From an uncultured Alphaproteobacteria bacterium (lineage in GTDB: Bacteria; Pseudomonadota; Alphaproteobacteria; Methylaequorales; Methylaequoraceae): a stretch of 64,000 bases of DNA. The DNA is taken from the NCBI GenBank assembly GCA_902618535.1, contig CACNAV010000008.1, positions 1-64,000 on the forward strand, read 5' to 3'. The translations under genes and the position numbers were made by a program. The stretch's first letter is position 1. Each line of letters starts with the position of its first letter. The notes beneath the pieces are model-generated. The model ran no database searches and was not told the origin of the DNA. It saw only the letters and a program-made list of their open reading frames with translations. Below are positions 47,608-56,473 of the stretch, piece after piece.

Positions 47608-48230
47608 AATTTTATATTGTTTCACCCCCAAGTTATAATAAAAATTTTAGTGCAGAAAATTTTGATAAGGTAACGGATTTAATATCTGTTGAATATTTTC
47701 AATTTAGACCGAAATTTTCAAAACTTTTAGAAAGAAAAAAATTTATAAAAAAATTTTATAATCCATTTAGCAAAATTTGTAAGAATAAAAATATCAAGTT
47801 AATTATTAATAATGACTTTGAAATAGCTACAGATTTTTTTTTTGATGGGATCCATCTTGGTCAAAATGACAAAAGTTGTTCAGACGCAAAAGAAAAATTT
47901 GGTCGTGATTTTATTGTAGGTATAAGCTGTTCTAATTCTTATTATTTATATAAAATTGCAAAAAAGAATAGAGCAGATTACATTGCTTTTGGACCTACAT
48001 TTAAATCCAAAACCAAAAAAAAAAAAGCTATAAGTCTTTTAGAATTTAACAAATTTAAAGAAAAAATAAGTTTACCCTATGTTTTTATTGGAGGTATAAA
48101 TCACAGTAATATTAAAAAATTAATAAGATTCAAACCAAATAACGTTGCAATTATTGATAGTTTATGGAATTTTAAACAAGGACCCGTGCAATCAGCATTA
48201 AAATTTAAGGAAAATCTGGAGGTTTCATGA
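47604..48230 (+). CDS. thiE: Thiamine phosphate synthase ThiE
   Basis: Joins HMP-PP and the thiazole phosphate to thiamine monophosphate. It has 208 residues with a TIM-barrel pattern. KLIINNDFEIATDFFFDGIHLGQND (split: LIINNDFEIA, DGIHLGQND) is the ThiE signature with diphosphate-binding residues. GISCSNSYYLYKIAK and DYIAFGPTFKSKTK follow, then FIGGINHSNI. The usual GxxxTxTK motif is degenerate (FKSKTKKKKA), but the rest is convincing. It overlaps the preceding gene and efp by 4 bases each. Confidence 0.88.
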   Translation: MKFYIVSPPSYNKNFSAENFDKVTDLISVEYFQFRPKFSKLLERKKFIKKFYNPFSKICKNKNIKLIINNDFEIATDFFFDGIHLGQNDKSCSDAKEKFGRDFIVGISCSNSYYLYKIAKKNRADYIAFGPTFKSKTKKKKAISLLEFNKFKEKISLPYVFIGGINHSNIKKLIRFKPNNVAIIDSLWNFKQGPVQSALKFKENLEVS

Positions 48231-48793
48231 AAATTATTGCTAATCTCATCAAAGTTGGAAACGTATTAGAACATAAAGGTAAAAAATTTAATGTATTGAG
48301 TACTAATACAATCAAACCAGGAAAAGGTGGAGCATATATTCAGGTTGAAATGAGGGATATTAAAAGTGGTACAAAAGTTAATGAGAGATTTAGAACTTCG
48401 GAAAACATTGAAAAGCTATCTGTAAATGAAATGTCAGTTACATTTTTATTTATTGATGACAACTTTATAACTGTTATGAACAATGAAAATTTTGAACAAT
48501 CCTCTCTTGATAAGAGTCTCCTTTCAGGAAATAAAGATTTTCTCTCTGATGGCATTCAACTTACTGTTGACATAATTGGTGATGAGATTGTAAATATTAA
48601 ATTACCTAAATCAATAATGGTTGAGGTTAAAACGGCTGATGCTGTTGTAAAGGGTCAAACAGCATCATCTTCCTTTAAAAACGCAACCACGACCAATGAT
48701 ATTAAAATTCTAGTACCACCTCATATAAAAGAAGGAGATAAAATAATAATTAATACTGATAATTATGAATACCTAGAAAAAGCAAAAAAGTAG
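48227..48793 (+). CDS. efp: Translation elongation factor P
   Basis: Relieves ribosome stalling at polyproline. It has 188 residues with three beta-barrel domains. The loop KPGKGGAYIQVEM holds Lys33, the residue that is lysylated by EpmA in bacteria that have it. The C-terminal signature IKLPKSIMVEVKTAD and KILVPPHIKEGDKIIINT is typical. efp followed by an inositol-monophosphatase gene is a common alphaproteobacterial order. Confidence 0.97.
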   Translation: MKIIANLIKVGNVLEHKGKKFNVLSTNTIKPGKGGAYIQVEMRDIKSGTKVNERFRTSENIEKLSVNEMSVTFLFIDDNFITVMNNENFEQSSLDKSLLSGNKDFLSDGIQLTVDIIGDEIVNIKLPKSIMVEVKTADAVVKGQTASSSFKNATTTNDIKILVPPHIKEGDKIIINTDNYEYLEKAKK

Positions 48794-48799
48794 CTAGAT

Positions 48800-49597
48800 A
48801 TGGTAGTAATTTCACCTTTACTTAACATACTCGGTAGATCCATTAGAACAATAAGAAAATTTGTTTTAAGAGACTTTTACGAAATTGAAAAATTACAAAG
48901 TTCAATAAAAAAAAATAATCATTTCGTTGACAATTCGGTATCTAAACTAAAAGTTGAAGTAAACAAAGTTTTAAATAAGCTCAACCCTGAATTAGAAATT
49001 ATTACCAACAACAAACTTCCAACCAAAGATTGTTGGATAATTGATTACTCAGACTATTATTCAAACCTTAAAAGAGCTAACGACAATTTAGGTATCGGAA
49101 TAGCATTCATGAAAGAAGGTCATATTAAAAGCTACTTTTTTTATAATCCCATAAAAGATGATTCCTTTTTTTTTGAAAAAGGAACTGGTGCATTTAAAAA
49201 TGACTTTAGAATTAGAGTCTCTAATGAAACTAATATGAAAGAAACAATAGTTAGTTTGTTTAAAAAAGTAAATGAGAATGATGATAAAGAAGCCTTGAGT
49301 TTTTTAAAAAAAATCTTTTTTGACCACTCTGTAATTCAAAGAGAACTAGGTTCATTAAATTACGCTCTGTGTGATTTAGCAAGTGGAAAAATTGATTGTG
49401 CAATTTTTGTAAACCCAACAAAAAAAACAGAAATAGTTTTAAATTTAATATTGTCTGAGAGTGGCGGTAAATTAAATATTAGTGAATTTAAGGAATCTAA
49501 AATATTTATTTGTAGTAATAAATTAATTGAAAAAACAGTCAAAGAGATGGTAGAAACAAATATAATTAAAGATGAAAGAATACATAAAATATTTTAA
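48800..49597 (+). CDS. suhB: Inositol monophosphatase family protein (SuhB-like)
   Basis: Member of the Mg-dependent IMPase fold, 265 residues. Family motifs are recognisable but degraded: CWIIDYSDYYSNLKRAN replaces the WxxDPxDGTxNF metal loop (ILDxxDGT becomes IIDYSDYYS). The C-terminal metal motif WDxAA/GxxL is seen only as LCDLASGKIDC. Loss of several acidic residues suggests an inactive phosphatase or a purely regulatory SuhB-like protein. The position after efp matches suhB in relatives. It overlaps the coiled-coil gene by 26 bases. Confidence 0.72.
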   Translation: MVVISPLLNILGRSIRTIRKFVLRDFYEIEKLQSSIKKNNHFVDNSVSKLKVEVNKVLNKLNPELEIITNNKLPTKDCWIIDYSDYYSNLKRANDNLGIGIAFMKEGHIKSYFFYNPIKDDSFFFEKGTGAFKNDFRIRVSNETNMKETIVSLFKKVNENDDKEALSFLKKIFFDHSVIQRELGSLNYALCDLASGKIDCAIFVNPTKKTEIVLNLILSESGGKLNISEFKESKIFICSNKLIEKTVKEMVETNIIKDERIHKIF

Positions 49598-49982
49598 ATT
49601 TTTAATAATAGTTATCTTTTTTGCAGTACCGTCTTATTCGGATAGTCAAGAAAAAGAAATTAAAAAAATAATCATTGATAAGCCTACTAATGAGAGATTG
49701 TTATCTCCACCAATAGAGCAAAAAAAAGATGCTATAAAACTTATTCCTCCTAAAGAAATAGAAATTATTCAAAAATTACAGGATGAAAAAAGAAAAGCCA
49801 TTCAGGAAAAAAGAAAAAAAGAAATCCAAGATGCACAAAGAAAACAAGACGAGCAAAGAAAAGCAATAGAAGAAAAACAAAAAAAAGAATTAGAGGCAGC
49901 CCGTAAAGCGGAAGAACAACGTAAACTAAAAGAGCAACAAGAAGCAGCCCGTAAAGCAGAAGAACAACGTAAACTAAAATAG
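49572..49982 (+). CDS. Coiled-coil envelope protein, N-terminal part (ends at an in-frame TAG)
   Basis: First 136 residues of a long exported protein: a signal peptide (about 1-24, FKFLIIVIFFAVPSYSDSQ), a short linker (NERLLSPPIEQKKDAI), then a Lys/Glu/Arg/Gln-rich coiled coil. The frame ends at TAG 49980-49982 inside the second copy of a 48-base tandem repeat. Copies 1 and 3 have GAG at the same position, so a single G-to-T change created the stop. The frame continues without another stop to 51797. Together the two parts would encode a protein of about 741 residues. Confidence 0.8.
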   Translation: MKEYIKYFKFLIIVIFFAVPSYSDSQEKEIKKIIIDKPTNERLLSPPIEQKKDAIKLIPPKEIEIIQKLQDEKRKAIQEKRKKEIQDAQRKQDEQRKAIEEKQKKELEAARKAEEQRKLKEQQEAARKAEEQRKLK

Positions 49983-50055
49983 CAACAAGAAGCAGCCCGT
50001 AAAGCAGAAGAAGAACGTAAACTAAAAGAGCAACAAGAAGCAGCCCGTAAAGCTG
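49893..50055 (+). repeat. 48-base tandem repeat in the coiled-coil gene
   Basis: Four units beginning at 49893, 49941, 49989 and 50037, each coding for 16 residues of the type EAARKAEEQRKLKEQQ. Units 1-3 differ at only a few positions; unit 4 diverges after about 18 bases. Unit 2 contains the TAG stop. The repeat is a helix-forming spacer, and copy number is likely to vary between strains. Confidence 0.9.
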
Positions 50056-50081
50056 ATGAGAAAAAAAGAATCAAAGAACTT

Positions 50082-51797
50082 TTGGAAAAAGAAAAAGCTG
50101 AAAAGAAAAGAATCAAAGAAGAAAAGGCTCTTAAAAAAGCTGAAGAAAAGAAAAGACTTCAAGAACAAAAAAAACAAGAAAAAGCTGAAAAGAAACGACT
50201 ACAAGAAGAAAAAAAAGCAGAAAAAAAAAGAATCAAAGAAGAAAAGGCACTCAAAAAAGCTGAAGAAAAGCAAAGACTAGAAGAATTAAAAGAACAAGAA
50301 AAGGCAGAAAAAATAAGAAAAAAAGAAATTGAGAAATCTAGGAAAGCAGATAAAGAAAGACAAATTAGAGAATCAATGGAAGCAAAATTACTGTCAGAAA
50401 AAAAAAGGAAAGAAGATTTAAAAAGGAAATATTCAGAGCAAGAACGAATTAAGGTTGAAGAAAAAAAGATTATTGCAGAGAAACTCAAAAAAAAGCAGGA
50501 AATGGAAAGAAAAAGAATTGAGTTACGAAAACAAAAAATTGCAGAGCAACAGAAACTTAAAGAGCAACGAAACGAAAGAAAATTATTAGCAAAAAAAAAA
50601 GAAGAAGAAAAAAAACTGATTGAGAAAAGAAGGATTATTCAAGAGAAAAAACTAAGAGAACAAATAAAAAAAGAACAAAAGGAAAAAAGAAAACAATTAA
50701 AGTTAGAAAAGCTTGCAGAGCAATTAAAACTAAAGGAAGAAAGAGAAAGAAGAAAAGAACTTGAAAAACGTTTACTTGAACAAAAAAAAATAGAGGAAAA
50801 ACGAAAGCTTTCTGAAAAAAGAAAAGAAGAAGAAGAGGAAAAAATGAAAGTTTTAGCTCAACAAAAAGTTCAAAAGTGGGAAAAAACAAAGAAGCTAGAT
50901 CGAAATAATGCTAATGAAAATGATTTATTCAAAAAAAAATCTAAGAAAAAAGAAATCGATCATCGCACTTTGGAAAGTGATAAAAAAAAGAAAAAAATCA
51001 TAGATGCAAAAAAGAAAACACTAGTTACAAACGACAAAGTAACTCAAGTAACAGTAATTAATAAATCGGATTTAAAATCAAATCAACTAACACTTAGCAA
51101 AAAAGAAGATAGTGTATTAGACATGAAGAAAGACGTTCAAATGGTTAAAAAAAATATTGAAGAAAAAATAAAAAAGAATGAATTAGCAAAAAAAAGAGAG
51201 AAAGAAATAATGGCAAGAAAATTCTCTTACTTTAAAGAGAAAAAAAAAATTGAAGAAATTGAAGAAGATAATACAAAGCTTTTTTATGATGAAAATGTTC
51301 TAAAAAAGTCATTTTTAAAAAAAGATCAAATAATTCAAGATTTCAAAGTAAATGATAACAAGAAAAAACTTCCAAAAAAAAACCAAGATAATGCTGATAT
51401 TAATAACACTCAACAAAGTGGAGATTTAATTGCAGCTCTGAGTTCTCCAAGATCTGTAATGGAAGTCAAAGAGTTTAAATCAAGTGAAAAAAAAGAGACA
51501 TTATTTTTTAGCGATAGAGAGGTTGAAATTGGTTTAAAGCAAAAAAAAAGAATTAAAGAATATATAAATTTAATTTTGGACAGACCTGTAAGAATTGTTA
51601 TTGATTTATCTACACCTATGGGATTCAAAAGCTTAGAGGTTGAAAAAAAATTACAAAAAACAAGAGCATTGTATTTACGAACTTTTCTTATTAACCAAGG
51701 TATCTCTCATAATCGAATTTCAATAAAATTTGATAAAAAAAGAAATATTTCAAAAAACTGGAAAAATGAGCTAACATTAATCTTTATTGGCAGTTAA
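50082..51797 (+). CDS. Coiled-coil envelope protein, C-terminal part with degenerate OmpA/MotB-like domain
   Basis: Same frame as 49572-49982. The codons between them (49983-50081) are open and continue the repeats, so this is probably the rest of one gene, and the TTG at 50082 is unlikely to be a true start. About 290 residues of charged coiled coil are followed by a lysine-rich spacer. A C-terminal domain of about 100 residues (FFSDREVEIGLKQKKRIKEY, then KLQKTRALYLRTFLINQGIS) has the strand-helix pattern of OmpA/MotB-like peptidoglycan-binding domains. It overlaps the MotA-like gene by one base (TAATG). Role unknown; a periplasmic strut for the adjacent motor is a reasonable guess. Confidence 0.72.
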   Translation: MEKEKAEKKRIKEEKALKKAEEKKRLQEQKKQEKAEKKRLQEEKKAEKKRIKEEKALKKAEEKQRLEELKEQEKAEKIRKKEIEKSRKADKERQIRESMEAKLLSEKKRKEDLKRKYSEQERIKVEEKKIIAEKLKKKQEMERKRIELRKQKIAEQQKLKEQRNERKLLAKKKEEEKKLIEKRRIIQEKKLREQIKKEQKEKRKQLKLEKLAEQLKLKEERERRKELEKRLLEQKKIEEKRKLSEKRKEEEEEKMKVLAQQKVQKWEKTKKLDRNNANENDLFKKKSKKKEIDHRTLESDKKKKKIIDAKKKTLVTNDKVTQVTVINKSDLKSNQLTLSKKEDSVLDMKKDVQMVKKNIEEKIKKNELAKKREKEIMARKFSYFKEKKKIEEIEEDNTKLFYDENVLKKSFLKKDQIIQDFKVNDNKKKLPKKNQDNADINNTQQSGDLIAALSSPRSVMEVKEFKSSEKKETLFFSDREVEIGLKQKKRIKEYINLILDRPVRIVIDLSTPMGFKSLEVEKKLQKTRALYLRTFLINQGISHNRISIKFDKKRNISKNWKNELTLIFIGS

Positions 51798-52735
51798 TGA
51801 AAATTATAGGGAAATATATTTTGAGAATACTAATGTTTTTAATATTAGTCTCAGTGGCCCTTTTTTTTTACATAAATGATTTAAAAAATTTTTTTTTTAC
51901 TAATCAGACATTAAATTCAATCATCTTGATAGTTATTCTTTCTGGGATTATTTATGTTCTTCGGCAACTTTTTATTTTAGTAAATGAACTTAATTGGTTA
52001 AACCAATTGCTTAAAGGAAGTAAAACAAAATTAAGTGTAAAATCTCCAAATCTTCTAAAATATTTAGATACATTTCTTAGGGAACAATCAGGCAGTCTTA
52101 TTTTTTCCCAATCATCAATGAAATCAATTATGGAAAGCCTTGATGGAAGACTTGCTGAAAACAGAGAAATCACAAGATATCTCATTGGTTTATCAGTTTT
52201 TTTAGGTTTATTAGGAACATTCTGGGGACTTTTAGAAACAATCAACTCAGTCGCAATTACAGTAAAGAGTTTAGATTTTTCCGAGAATACTCAAAAACTT
52301 TTCAAAGTTTTAAAACAAGGACTAGAGGAACCATTAAGTGGTATGGGTACAGCTTTTAGTTCATCTTTGTTTGGACTTGGTGGCTCTTTAATTCTTGGCT
52401 TTCTTGACATCCAATCAGGACAGGCACAAAACAGATTTTATAATGAAGTGGAAGAAAGACTATCTCAAAAAACTAAATTTACTCTAATCAACATGGATGA
52501 ATCGGAAAGAAAAAGTTTACCACCTGCTTACCTTGAATCTTTGATAGAAGTAACGACAGAAAATCTTAAAAAGTCTACATCGGTTATTGACAAACAAAAT
52601 ATTCATCAAGAATCTATTTCAAAATCAATTTATGAAGTTAACAAATTTTTAGCTGAAAATACTTCACTTAATAAAGAGATAAAAGAAGAAATTAAGATTT
52701 TGTCAAAAACAATAGCCAATATAAGTAAAAAATAG
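51797..52735 (+). CDS. MotA/TolQ/ExbB-like proton channel (ZorA/MotA-like)
   Basis: 312-residue inner-membrane protein. Two N-terminal membrane helices (about 7-27 and 36-58) and two more at about 130-155 and 183-205, with the channel signature SVFLGLLGTFWGLLETIN and GMGTAFSSSLFGLGGSLILGF. A soluble C-terminal tail (about 225-312) ends in coiled coil. This topology matches the MotA/ZorA branch rather than TolQ. It forms a pair with the OmpA/MotB-like gene, overlapping by one base. Such pairs near efp-suhB recur in Alphaproteobacteria as non-flagellar, uncharacterised motors. Confidence 0.85.
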   Translation: MKIIGKYILRILMFLILVSVALFFYINDLKNFFFTNQTLNSIILIVILSGIIYVLRQLFILVNELNWLNQLLKGSKTKLSVKSPNLLKYLDTFLREQSGSLIFSQSSMKSIMESLDGRLAENREITRYLIGLSVFLGLLGTFWGLLETINSVAITVKSLDFSENTQKLFKVLKQGLEEPLSGMGTAFSSSLFGLGGSLILGFLDIQSGQAQNRFYNEVEERLSQKTKFTLINMDESERKSLPPAYLESLIEVTTENLKKSTSVIDKQNIHQESISKSIYEVNKFLAENTSLNKEIKEEIKILSKTIANISKK

Positions 52736-53799
52736 TGAGGACAACAAGAAAAAATCTTTATGAAATCAATTATTGGCCTGGATTTGTTGATGTTCTAGGT
52801 ACATTATTGATTGTTACTATTTTCACAGTATTAATTTCAACCATAACTCAGATTTATTTTAACGATCAATTAGAGGTTAAAAGAGGTGAAATATCAAACC
52901 TTGATGAAGAAATTAATAATCTTATTGAGCAACTTGGTGGTGTAACAAAAAAAAAAAAGGAAGCCGAAAAGAAATTTTTAGATTTGGAAAGTCGATTTGA
53001 AAAGCTTGAGGCTGAAAAAAATCAGTTAATGGAAGAATTTTCAAAAAATCAATACATTTTAAAAATGAAGAATAAAGAATTAAGTGATCTTGTATCGGAA
53101 AGAGGAAGTCTTTTAGAAAAAATTCAAAAAAGAAATGAAAAACTAGACACGCTTTCATTTGAGAATAAAAAATATGAAATAGATATGTTTGAAATGAAAA
53201 GAAATATTGAAAAATTAAATAACAGACTAAACGAACTTTCTAGCCTTTTAATTGCCGCTGAAGAAAAGGATAAAACTAATAAAGTTAAAATTGAAAATTT
53301 AGGCAAAAAACTTAATCAAGCACTTGCTGGAAAACTTCAGGAAATCAGTAAATACCAGTCAGAGTTTTTTAGAAAAATAAAAGAAGCTCTAGGAAATAGA
53401 GAGGATATTATAGTTTCTGGCGATAGGTTTATATTTCCTTCTGAGGTATTTTTTGAGTCTGGTTCTGATATTATTCAAGAAGCTGGTAGAGAAAAACTCT
53501 ATGAAATTGCTGTGAGCCTAAAAGAGATTTCAGAAAAAATTCCCAAAAAAATAGACTGGATTCTCAGAATTGATGGACACACAGACAAAGTTCCAATAAA
53601 TAATGAAAGATTCAAATCAAATTGGCATTTATCAAGTTCGAGAGCAATTAATATTGTAAAATTTTTCATTGAAGAAGGTATTTCTCCCAACAGACTTGTA
53701 GCTGCAGGCTTTGGTGAATACTCACCACTTCTATTGGATGATAATGAACAAGCCTATGAAAAGAATAGAAGAATAGAAATTAAACTAACAACTAGATAA
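52735..53799 (+). CDS. MotB/OmpA-like peptidoglycan-binding motor partner
   Basis: 354 residues; GTG start shared with the last base of the preceding stop. A single N-terminal membrane helix (about 16-42) begins GFVDVLGTLLIVTIF, where the Asp is the probable proton carrier as in MotB and ZorB. A long coiled coil (about 48-215) follows. A C-terminal OmpA-like domain has DGHTDKVPINNERF, LSSSRAINIVKFFIEEG and AAGFGEYSPLL, ending NRRIEIKL, the peptidoglycan-binding pattern. It would act as the stator's cell-wall anchor for the MotA-like channel. Confidence 0.88.
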   Translation: MRTTRKNLYEINYWPGFVDVLGTLLIVTIFTVLISTITQIYFNDQLEVKRGEISNLDEEINNLIEQLGGVTKKKKEAEKKFLDLESRFEKLEAEKNQLMEEFSKNQYILKMKNKELSDLVSERGSLLEKIQKRNEKLDTLSFENKKYEIDMFEMKRNIEKLNNRLNELSSLLIAAEEKDKTNKVKIENLGKKLNQALAGKLQEISKYQSEFFRKIKEALGNREDIIVSGDRFIFPSEVFFESGSDIIQEAGREKLYEIAVSLKEISEKIPKKIDWILRIDGHTDKVPINNERFKSNWHLSSSRAINIVKFFIEEGISPNRLVAAGFGEYSPLLLDDNEQAYEKNRRIEIKLTTR

Positions 53800-53817
53800 A
53801 AAAAATTAAAATTCAAA

Positions 53818-56385
53818 TTAGTTAATTGATTGCTTGCTAACCAAAATTTTATAATCAAAAAAATACAGGTGATCTATATTTGTTTTTAAAAAACATCTTA
53901 TTGCATCATCAGGAGATTCAACAATTGGTTCTGAGTCATTAAAACTTGTGTTTAGCACAATAGGAACACTGGTTTTTTTTTCCCATTTCTTGATAAAATT
54001 ATAGTACCAAGAATTATCATTTTCAGTAACAGTTTGAAGTCTAGCAGACCCGTCAAAATGAACAACTGCAGGTACCAATTTCCTTTTATTTTTTTTCCAT
54101 TTTATGACGTGAGTCATATATGGACTTGAAACATCTTTTTCAAACCAATCAGTCACCCTTTCTTTTAAAATTGAAGGGGCAAAAGGACGGAACCATTGTC
54201 TGTGTTTAACTTTTTCATTAATTATTTCTTTCATTTTTTCATTTCTAGGATCGGCAATGATACTCCTATTACCGAGAGCTCTACGTCCCGATTCAGAGCC
54301 ACCACCAAATACAGATACAATTTTTTGCTCATCAAGATATTTTAAAACTTTTTCATCATCATCCTCATTAAACGTAATAAAATCTTTAAATTTACTTAGA
54401 GATTTTTTTATATCATTTTGATTATATTTTCTTCCAAGATATGGCGTGAAGTTGTCCTTCCATTTAATTCTTTTATTACCCAAAATCTGATGCCAAAGAA
54501 ACTGAGCAGAACCTATTGCTAAACCAGCATCGTAAGGAACAGGCGGAACATAAATATTTTTAATCTGAGGAAACCAATTTTGAATTTTTCCAATTATTAC
54601 GGAATTCAAAGCACAACCTCCAGCAACACATAATTGTTTATTTTCTCCTATAAATTTTTCTATTGTTTCTTTTACAATCAATTCAGATGCTTTCTGTAAG
54701 CTTGAGGCAATATCAAATTTATTTTGTTCACTAAACTGTGTGGTTTCAAAAATTTTGTTTACTAATTTATTTTTCTTTAGATCAGAAAGCTTTATACTCT
54801 CAATTCCTAGTTCAAAATACGCTTTCTGAAGGTATAAATTTGTCATTAAATCAACTAATGGTTCGACATACTTTTCTGAATCGCTCATCGATGCCATAGC
54901 CATTACTGTACCGGCTTGATTTCCTTTTGGAAAACCGACGGAAAGATTAAATAATCTAGCTACTAAGTTCCAACCTGAAGCTAAATTAAGTTCACCAGCA
55001 TTGAATACATTAACTTTTTTAATTTGATTATTTTTACCCTCATAAATTGTTGCACAGGTCAAAGTGTTCTCTGACTCATTTCCACCACCATCTATTGTAA
55101 GTATTAGTGAGTTTTTAAAGTTACTAGAAAAAAAGGCATTCGCCGCGTGTGTCATGTGATGAGACAACTCTAAAAACTGACCTTTATTTTTATATAATAA
55201 TTTATCCATTTTAGAGGTAGATAAACTGTCGGATGTATTATTTCCCCATTTTTTATGTCTCATACCAAAATTACCAAAAGTAAAGTATTTAATATTTTTA
55301 TGATGTAATTGATGTTTAGAATCAAAAAACATTTTTAAACCATCTCCTACCTCTTCCTTCATCCTGGTAAACCTTTCAAGTTCCTCGTGAATTAATGGTT
55401 TTCCATTTTTTAACAAACAATAGCTGACGTCGTGTCCAGATTGAAACCCAACAATTGTATCCATATATTTTTTATTTTTTATTTTTTTATTACTAAAGTG
55501 ATTTTTTTTTATTTTTTGAAAATCATCAAAATGTTTTAGTAAGGTTTTATTTTCAAAGTCTAGATAAGGTTTATTTTTGAAATTTAAATTTTCTTCAATA
55601 ATATTTTCAACAGTGTAAATCAAAATTTCATCAGTGTTCTTGTTATAAAAATTTTTATTGAACAAAAATATTTTTTCTAGGAATTTTAAAGATTCCTTTC
55701 GTTCATTAAGCAAACGAATTTTAAGATTTTTTTCATAATCACAATTAACACATACGACTTCATCTAAAAATCCAAACTTCTTATTTTTCTTTGCTAAATT
55801 AATAAATAAATCATAATCGAATGAACTAAACTCAGACCCAAATTCCTTGGTTAATTTTTTATAATAGTTGCTGTTAAAATATGGTGAAATTGAGCTTTTT
55901 TTTACAATTGTACCAAAACTTGGAATATAGTTATCATAAAAAAATAAGTCCTTTAATTCATTTCTACTGTTAACGTAGCTTGATTCTTTATATCCAGGGT
56001 GTTGAAAGTCAAAAATTTCATTATTTATTTTTTTGGCTATTTTGCCATAAGCTAAATCTAAATTATTTGTTAGTGTATAATCGAATAATTTATCAATTGC
56101 ATTAGGAATTAAAAAATCCATTGAATCTAAGAACACAACATATCTAGAATCAGACTTCTCCAGAGCTTTAATTAATGAAAGATGCTTTCCCACATTTTTT
56201 GAATTTTTATGATAATTTATTTTATTGTTTGATTTTGTAATGTTTTGTATTTTCATTGAATGGTTTAAATTAGAACAATCATCGACTAAGATTATTTCAG
56301 AAATGCTTTTACTTTCAAGCGCTGATGCCATTGAAAAACTTAAATTATTTGAAAAATCACTTACTGAACTTATTACAGATAACAA
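53818..56385 (-). CDS. Fusion of GT2 glycosyltransferase and NodU/CmcH-type carbamoyltransferase
   Basis: 855-residue two-domain protein. Residues 1-about 300 form a GT-A family 2 glycosyltransferase: SVISSVSDFSNNLSFSMASA opening, ILVDDCSN (nucleotide-binding Asp pair) and VFLDSMDFLIP in the DxD position (DSMD). From residue about 308 a carbamoyltransferase of the NodU/CmcH/TobZ type follows: GFQSGHDVSYCLLKNG, LSHHMTHAANAFFSS, LTIDGGGNE, CVAGGCALNSVIIGK, then FGGGSESGRRALGNRSI and the C-terminal NTSFNDSEPIVESP. The catalytic histidines of the N-terminal Kae1-like half are present. TTG start with GGAG about 12 bases upstream. No other sugar or antibiotic genes surround it. Confidence 0.88.
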   Translation of the reverse strand: MLSVISSVSDFSNNLSFSMASALESKSISEIILVDDCSNLNHSMKIQNITKSNNKINYHKNSKNVGKHLSLIKALEKSDSRYVVFLDSMDFLIPNAIDKLFDYTLTNNLDLAYGKIAKKINNEIFDFQHPGYKESSYVNSRNELKDLFFYDNYIPSFGTIVKKSSISPYFNSNYYKKLTKEFGSEFSSFDYDLFINLAKKNKKFGFLDEVVCVNCDYEKNLKIRLLNERKESLKFLEKIFLFNKNFYNKNTDEILIYTVENIIEENLNFKNKPYLDFENKTLLKHFDDFQKIKKNHFSNKKIKNKKYMDTIVGFQSGHDVSYCLLKNGKPLIHEELERFTRMKEEVGDGLKMFFDSKHQLHHKNIKYFTFGNFGMRHKKWGNNTSDSLSTSKMDKLLYKNKGQFLELSHHMTHAANAFFSSNFKNSLILTIDGGGNESENTLTCATIYEGKNNQIKKVNVFNAGELNLASGWNLVARLFNLSVGFPKGNQAGTVMAMASMSDSEKYVEPLVDLMTNLYLQKAYFELGIESIKLSDLKKNKLVNKIFETTQFSEQNKFDIASSLQKASELIVKETIEKFIGENKQLCVAGGCALNSVIIGKIQNWFPQIKNIYVPPVPYDAGLAIGSAQFLWHQILGNKRIKWKDNFTPYLGRKYNQNDIKKSLSKFKDFITFNEDDDEKVLKYLDEQKIVSVFGGGSESGRRALGNRSIIADPRNEKMKEIINEKVKHRQWFRPFAPSILKERVTDWFEKDVSSPYMTHVIKWKKNKRKLVPAVVHFDGSARLQTVTENDNSWYYNFIKKWEKKTSVPIVLNTSFNDSEPIVESPDDAIRCFLKTNIDHLYFFDYKILVSKQSIN

Positions 56386-56473
56386 TTTGAAAAATCTCCA
56401 AAATAGTTTTTAATTATAAGACAGCATTATTTATGCCAAAATATCTTTCAAATGCAGAGTTTCAAATAATATA

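Noticed and set aside
49893-50084. CRISPR-like array
   Set aside because: The 48-base units are directly adjacent without spacers and encode a coiled coil in frame.
50159-50889. Long minus-strand frames rich in Phe/Leu/Ser
   Set aside because: They are the mirror image of the Lys/Glu-rich coiled-coil gene with no start signals or family resemblance.
51797-53799. Zorya anti-phage system
   Set aside because: The pair resembles ZorA/ZorB, but no ZorC, ZorD or ZorE-like gene is near, and it sits in a housekeeping efp-suhB context.
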